Positions 58,601-64,000 of a DNA stretch of 64,000 nucleotides are shown in pieces. The notes beneath the pieces were generated by a model that was not told where the DNA came from, searched no databases, and worked only from the letters and a program-made list of their open reading frames with translations. The stretch lies in assembly GCF_007830055.1 (NCBI RefSeq), contig NZ_VLLE01000002.1, forward strand, positions 259,953 to 323,952, in the 5' to 3' direction. Position 1 is the first letter of the stretch. Each line of letters begins with the position of its first letter. This DNA comes from Lacibacter cauensis. Its GTDB lineage: Bacteria; Bacteroidota; Bacteroidia; Chitinophagales; Chitinophagaceae. The translations under genes and the position numbers were made by a program.

Positions 58601-61600
58601 CGCCAGGATATTTCATTAAACGAAAACTGGCTGACCATTGCAACAAGTAACGATCAGCAATTACCTGCCGATACTTACCAGGCAACCATCAACAGCAACT
58701 GGAAGAAAGTAAATGTTCCGCATAACTGGGATCAATACGAAGGTTACAGAAGATTGCTGCACGGCAACCGGCATGGCGACTCCTGGTACCGCAAAACATT
58801 TGCAGCGAAACAATCAACTAAAGGCAAACGTTTCTTTTTGTTTTTTGAAGGAGTGGGATCCTATGCAACAGTTTATCTCAATAATAAAAAAGTAGGCGAG
58901 CATAGCGGCGGACGAACAACGTTTACATTGGATGTAACCGATGTGATCAAAACGGATGGAACCGCAAATCAACTGGCAGTACGGGCCTATCATCCATCCA
59001 ATATTCAAAACCTGCCCTGGGTTTGTGGCGGTTGCAGTGATGAACGTGGCTTTAGTGAAGGTTCGCAGCCGATGGGTATTTTTCGTCCTGTGCATTTAAT
59101 TGTTACAAATGATGTGCGCATTGAACCCTTTGGTGTGCATGCATGGGCTGATATTACAGAGAAAAATGTTCAATTGAATATTGCGACTACATTCAAAAAC
59201 TATTCGAAGAAGAAACGAAATATTGTAGTTGAACACAGGTTGATAGATGCCAATGGTAAAGAAGTAAAAAAGATAGTTGAACAAGGGATAACAGTTGACA
59301 AGAATGTTGCTGTTGAAAATAAATCCGACGTCATACATCCTACATCAGCCATCAATCTCTGGTCAGTTGAAAATCCTTATCTCTACAAGATTATTTCAGT
59401 CGTAAACGAGAACAATATTGTGCTGGATAAAGTTGAAACAGCATTTGGTTTCCGCACCATCAATTGGAAAAACCCAACCAGTCAATTCATCTTAAACGGA
59501 AAACCTGTTTTCATCAACGGTATTGCCGAGTATGAACATTTGTTGGGGCAAAGTCATGCGTTCAGCAAGGAGCAGATCTTTTCCCGTTTTAAATGGATAC
59601 AGTCAGCAGGCTTCAATGCTTTTCGTGATGGTCATCAGCCCCATCATTTATTTTACGGACAATTGTGCGATGAAAAAGGAATTCTTTGGTGGACACAACT
59701 CTCTGCACATGTATGGTACGATACCCAAGAGTTCAGAGAAAATTTCAAACAGCTGTTAAGAGAGTGGGTGATCGAACGACGCAACAGTCCATCCATTATT
59801 TTATGGGGCTTGCAGAATGAAAGTAAACTGCCGGAAGATTTCGCTAAAGAATGTACAGAGCTGATCCGCTCACTTGATCCAACTGTATCAACACAACGGT
59901 TGGTAACAACCTGTAACGGTGGAAGCGGAACCGATTGGGATGTGCCGCAAAACTGGACCGGCACTTATGGTGGTAATCCTGCAACCTATGGCGATGATGT
60001 AAAGAAGCAAGTATTGATCGGTGAGTATGGTGCATGGCGCACAATTGATCTGCATACGGAAGGTGGCTTTGTGCAAAATGGAATTTTGAGTGAAGACAGA
60101 ATGGTGCAGTTGATGGAACAGAAAGTTCGTTTGGCAGAATCGGTGAAAGACAGCAGTGCAGGACATTTCTTTTGGTTATTGACATCGCATGATAATCCCG
60201 GTCGTGTACAAGGCGGTGAAGGTTTGCGTGAACTGGATCGTATTGGTCCGGTGAATTACAAAGGATTACTTACACCTTGGGAAGAACCAACAGATGCCTA
60301 TTATATGTTTCGCAGCAATTATGCGGATAAGAACAAAGAACCGATGGTTTACATTGTTTCTCATACATGGCCCAACAGATGGATGAAGCCCGGCATCAAA
60401 GACAGTATTTATGTGTACAGCAATTGCGATGAAGTGGAATTGTTTAATGATGTGAATGGTTCTTCGCTGGGTAAACGAAAGAAGAATGGCATTGGTACGC
60501 ATTTTCAATGGGACAATGTCAACATTCAATACAATCTGTTGTATGCAGTGGGATATGTGAATGGAAAGGCAGTTGCGAGAGATACCATTGTGTTAAATCA
60601 TTTACCGCAATCACCCAATTTTAAGCAGTTGTATGCAAATGCGAAAGCGTTAACCAAAGCAACAGCAGGTTATAATTATATCTATCGCATCAATTGTGGT
60701 GGACCTTCTTATAAAGATGACAATGGAATTACATGGGCTGCAGATAAAGGATTTGCTACATCATGGACAAAAGATTTTTCTGAAGTGCCAACCAATTTTG
60801 CAAGTCAACGCAGAATATTTTCTCCCATCAAGCATACAAAAGACTGGAAATTGTTTCAAAGCTTCCGTTTCGGGAAAGATAAACTCATGTACGAGTTCCC
60901 CTTACCCGATGGCGAATACATCGTTGAATTGTATTTCATTGAACCTTGGTTAGGAATTGGCGGTGGCATTAATGCCAAAGGGATGCGCTTATTTGATGTT
61001 GCTATCAATGGGAAAACTGTTATTAACGATTTAGACATCTGGAGTGAAGCAGGTACGAACACAGCGCTGAAGAAAACGGTAAAAGCAAAGATCAACGGTG
61101 GTAAGATGATCATCTCATTTCCGGAAAGTAAATCCGGACAAGCGGTTATCTCAGCTATTGCCATTGCTTCAATAAAGAGCGGAATTAAACCGGCAGCAGC
61201 GTCTTCGCTTATCAGTAATCTTGTTTGTGGTAATTGTACAGAACAAAGCTGGCTGGATATTGGAGATAAAAATTATACCTATTCAAATACTACTATCAAT
61301 AGCCTGCCTTCAAATTTATTTGGGGCTGACTGGATACGATTGGATCAGAATAAAGAAACCAGTCCGGTATCATTTACAACAAATGCCGAACTGGATCTTT
61401 TTTTTGCGGTGAATGAGAATCGATCTTTCGCTGATGCCGAGGCTCTGCATACGCAACTGATTACAGATGGAATTGGAGGAACAGAATATAAAATATACCG
61501 TAGAAGATATGCTGCAAACACAGAGGTCGGACTGATGATCGATCCATTCACTTTGCTGTTTTATCTTCCTGTCAACAAAATGCAACCCGCCTACGATCTG

Positions 61601-61990
61601 AAACCAATCACTGCTTATCGCACAAACGTTGCAATAGTTCGAGATGGTGTAACAAAAGATTCTGTCAACGGAAGATTATGCGCCGTGGTAAAAACAAATG
61701 CAGCCGCAAACATGCAATGGCCAGTGCAAACAGGAGTGGCCGATATTTATTCCATCACTGTAAAATATTATTATCCGAAAGAACAAATCGTAAAAGCGAA
61801 ATTGCAGTTGTTTGATGCAGGTGGCAACAGGATGATGGATGAAGCTGTGCAGTTTACATTTACACGGGTAGGTAAATGGAACCAGTTCACCGTAAACACA
61901 GGGTCGCAGATTAACGCAGGAAACTATGTGGTGAAACTGGAATTGGAGAATGGGGAGCAGGTAGCGGTGTCGGGGATAGAAATACAATAG
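58508..61990 (+). CDS. Secreted GH2-family glycosidase with malectin and C-terminal domains
   Basis: 1160 residues from the ATG at 58508 (MLTHSPRLCKSLLFFVLLCA, cleavage after TNAQ). An in-frame start at 58268 would add 80 non-secretory residues and overlap the GH95 gene, so it is rejected. Order: sugar-binding domain (VPHNWDQYEGYRRLLHGNRH, about 45), Ig-like domain, GH2 TIM barrel with KPVFINGIAEYEHLLGQSH, IILWGLQNESKLP (NE acid/base, about 437) and VLIGEYGAWRTI (nucleophile Glu, about 505), a malectin domain (YRINCGGPSYKDDNGITWAA, about 722), and a final beta domain (VQTGVADIYSITVKYYYP). Beta-galactosidase or beta-glucuronidase type; exact sugar unknown. Confidence 0.9.
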   Translation: MLTHSPRLCKSLLFFVLLCAFVSSWQKTNAQRQDISLNENWLTIATSNDQQLPADTYQATINSNWKKVNVPHNWDQYEGYRRLLHGNRHGDSWYRKTFAAKQSTKGKRFFLFFEGVGSYATVYLNNKKVGEHSGGRTTFTLDVTDVIKTDGTANQLAVRAYHPSNIQNLPWVCGGCSDERGFSEGSQPMGIFRPVHLIVTNDVRIEPFGVHAWADITEKNVQLNIATTFKNYSKKKRNIVVEHRLIDANGKEVKKIVEQGITVDKNVAVENKSDVIHPTSAINLWSVENPYLYKIISVVNENNIVLDKVETAFGFRTINWKNPTSQFILNGKPVFINGIAEYEHLLGQSHAFSKEQIFSRFKWIQSAGFNAFRDGHQPHHLFYGQLCDEKGILWWTQLSAHVWYDTQEFRENFKQLLREWVIERRNSPSIILWGLQNESKLPEDFAKECTELIRSLDPTVSTQRLVTTCNGGSGTDWDVPQNWTGTYGGNPATYGDDVKKQVLIGEYGAWRTIDLHTEGGFVQNGILSEDRMVQLMEQKVRLAESVKDSSAGHFFWLLTSHDNPGRVQGGEGLRELDRIGPVNYKGLLTPWEEPTDAYYMFRSNYADKNKEPMVYIVSHTWPNRWMKPGIKDSIYVYSNCDEVELFNDVNGSSLGKRKKNGIGTHFQWDNVNIQYNLLYAVGYVNGKAVARDTIVLNHLPQSPNFKQLYANAKALTKATAGYNYIYRINCGGPSYKDDNGITWAADKGFATSWTKDFSEVPTNFASQRRIFSPIKHTKDWKLFQSFRFGKDKLMYEFPLPDGEYIVELYFIEPWLGIGGGINAKGMRLFDVAINGKTVINDLDIWSEAGTNTALKKTVKAKINGGKMIISFPESKSGQAVISAIAIASIKSGIKPAAASSLISNLVCGNCTEQSWLDIGDKNYTYSNTTINSLPSNLFGADWIRLDQNKETSPVSFTTNAELDLFFAVNENRSFADAEALHTQLITDGIGGTEYKIYRRRYAANTEVGLMIDPFTLLFYLPVNKMQPAYDLKPITAYRTNVAIVRDGVTKDSVNGRLCAVVKTNAAANMQWPVQTGVADIYSITVKYYYPKEQIVKAKLQLFDAGGNRMMDEAVQFTFTRVGKWNQFTVNTGSQINAGNYVVKLELENGEQVAVSGIEIQ

Positions 61991-62009
61991 TCAATATTAA
62001 AAGCTAAGA

Positions 62010-64000
62010 TGAGAATGAAACGATACTTGTTGATAGTTATGGTTGTTTTGCTGGGCTTTCAGTTAAACGCTCAGCAATTAACTGTTGTCAATCTTCGTTG
62101 CGAAAGCAGAACTAATCCATTAGGCGTTGATGTAACGAAACCCAAACTCAGCTGGCAGTTACATTCAACTCAGCAAAATGTAGCACAAACTGCTTATCGT
62201 ATTCTTGTTGCAGATGATGCGGCGTTATTGAAAAAGAATATCGGTAACGTGTGGGATTCGAAGCAGATCAAATCTTCAGCATCCATACAGGTTGCTTATG
62301 CTGGTAAAGCATTACAATCAGCAAAAAAATATTACTGGAAAGTACAGGTGTGTGATAATAAGGGTGCCGTATCAGCATGGAGCAGCGGTTCGTATTGGCA
62401 AATGGGTTTGTTGCAAACAAACAATTGGGGCAATGCAAAGTGGATCGGTTATGAAGAGATCAACGATACAGCCATCATTGCGCCGCACGTGCATCTGAGC
62501 GGAAAAAAAGCATGGGGACCACGCAAAGATATTCTGCCGCTGCTGCGTAAGGAATTTGTTGTTGCAAAGAAAATCAAACAGGCGACAATGTTCATCTGTG
62601 GGCTTGGTCATTTTGAAGTAAGCATCAACGGAGAAAAGATCGGCGATCATTTTCTGGCACCGGGCTGGACCAACTACAGTAAACATGCACAGTATGTAAC
62701 CTTTGATGTAACAAAGAATATAAAGGAGGGGAAGAATGCGATTGGTGTAATGCTCGGTAATGGTTTTTATTATATTCCTTCGGAACGTTACCGCAAGATG
62801 ACCGGTGCTTATGGCTATCCCAAGCTCATTACAAAAACAGTGATAGAGTTTACGGATGGAACTACACAGCAGATTAGTAGTGATGAAAGCTGGAAGACCG
62901 ATCAGTCGCCCATTATTTATTCAAGCATCTTCGGTGGTGAGGATTATGATGCGAATCTTTTTCAGCAAGGATGGAACGAGCCGGGATTTAATGATGCGAA
63001 ATGGAAACAGGCAGTCGTTACCAACGGTCCGGCTTTGCTTGAATCGCAAATGAATGAGCCCGTGAAAGTGATGCAGCAATTACCTATACAAACAAAACGG
63101 GAATTAAAATCGGGCGTTACGTTGTATGATCTTGGACAAAATTTTTCCGGTGTTCCTTCCATTACGGTAAAAGGTAACAAAGGCGATACCGTGAAATTGA
63201 TCTGTGGCGAATTGATTAATGAAGATGGCACAGCCAATCAAAAAGCAACAGGCAGCCCGTCTTACTTTACATACATTTTAAAGGGGGATGGCGAAGAAAG
63301 CTGGCATCCTTTGTTTACATACACTGGCTTCCGCTATGTAGAAGTGCATTGCAATACGAAAGAAACGAATCAATCACTTCCGCAAGTAATAAAATTAGAA
63401 GGACTGCATATCCGTAATTCAGCAAATACGGTTGGCTCATTCAGTTGTTCGAACGATTTATTTAACCGCACACATACCTTGATTGACTGGGCCATTAAAA
63501 GCAATATGGTGAGTGTGTTCACCGATTGTCCGCACCGGGAGAAACTTGGCTGGCTCGAAGAAACACATTTAGTGGGCACTTCTGTTCATTACAGGTATGA
63601 TGTGGCAGCGTTGAATAAGAAAGTGATCAACGACATGAAGAATGCACAGTATGCCAACGGAAAAATTCCGGAGATTGCTCCTGAGTTTACGGTGTTTACG
63701 CCGCCGTTTGATGAATCACCAGAGTGGGGCAGTGCAGCCATAATTTATTCCTGGTATAATTATCAATGGTATGGCGATAAAGAAACCTTGCTGCAGTCGT
63801 ATGATATGATGAAGGCTTATGTGCTGTATTTAAAAGGCAAAGCGAAAAATAATATTCTGTCGCATGGGTTGGGCGATTGGTTTGATATTGGTCCGAACAA
63901 ATCAGGCTTTGCACAAATGACGAAGATGGGTGTAACAGCAACGGCCACGTTTTATTATGATCTCAAGATCATGATCAAAATTGCAACGATGCTGAAGAAG
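62010..64000 (+). CDS. Alpha-L-rhamnosidase, GH78, 3' end cut by the window
   Basis: Open from the ATG at 62010 (or 62016) to the right edge, 663 codons seen. Signal peptide MRMKRYLLIVMVVLLGFQLNAQ (in part LLIVMVVLLGFQLNAQ). N-domain VNLRCESRTNPLGVDVTKPK and SYWQMGLLQ; sugar-binding domain KKIKQATMFICGLGHFEVSI; then the catalytic alpha/alpha barrel beginning with SVFTDCPHREKLGWLEETHL (GH78 acid region, about 510) and DESPEWGSAAIIYSWYNYQW. Removes terminal alpha-L-rhamnose from rhamnogalacturonan; RhaT at 47381 could import the product. The C-terminal part lies outside the window. Confidence 0.92.

Overview
The window looks like chromosome of a Bacteroidota bacterium, probably a Chitinophagaceae relative. 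Signs are the promoter motif TAnnTTTG in place of an E. coli -10 box, almost no Shine-Dalgarno sequences, a small split arginine decarboxylase family protein, many secreted proteins ending their signal peptide in AQ, and pectin-directed glycosidases. Coordinates of short sites were read by eye and may be off by a base or two.

Bases 1-29.2 kb are mostly housekeeping. A partial pectate-lyase-like gene enters from the left. Then come thrS-infC-rpmI-rplT (rpmI-rplT with its own promoter and a hairpin leader), a SpeA-like decarboxylase, small secreted proteins, Hsp20, a bacilliredoxin, the RNase P RNA, DinB-like, subtilase, ALDH7-type dehydrogenase, TonB-dependent receptor, topA, an alpha/beta hydrolase, a DUF2520 protein, a KdsC-like phosphatase, UbiA-like, Maf, DUF2851, OsmC, lipA, a phosphodiester glycosidase and tRNA-Pro(CGG).

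From 29.2 kb to the right edge nearly everything is on the plus strand and catabolic. Block 1 (29.3-42.2 kb): DeoR regulator, FucI/AraA-type isomerase, DUF1593-type secreted protein, transketolase split into two genes, DUF5060/DUF4038 glycosidase, sugar-binding lipoprotein, DUF2291 protein, RbsA-like and RbsC-like ABC subunits, FGGY kinase. Isomerase + kinase + split transketolase + ABC importer + a possible apiosidase fits a D-apiose (rhamnogalacturonan II sugar) transketolase pathway; this is inference. Block 2 (42.4-49.6 kb): MaoC hydratase, a solute-binding-protein-fold protein with no signal peptide, two tandem CaiB/BaiF CoA-transferases, a COG3618 lactonase-like amidohydrolase, RhaT symporter and a Gfo/Idh/MocA oxidoreductase. 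I cannot assign this to a known pathway and regard it as the most interesting system here. Block 3 (49.6-64 kb): pectate-lyase-like protein, GH115/GH67-like enzyme, GH28, GH95 with an inserted domain, GH2 with a malectin domain, and the start of a GH78 rhamnosidase running off the edge. Together they would strip and cut pectin, then feed released sugars to blocks 1 and 2. No SusC/SusD pair is visible.

Several families of short dispersed repeats lie at gene junctions. One, ending in CTGTGAG followed by A-rich sequence, sits directly before start codons; another seems to have become the signal peptide of the GH2 enzyme.
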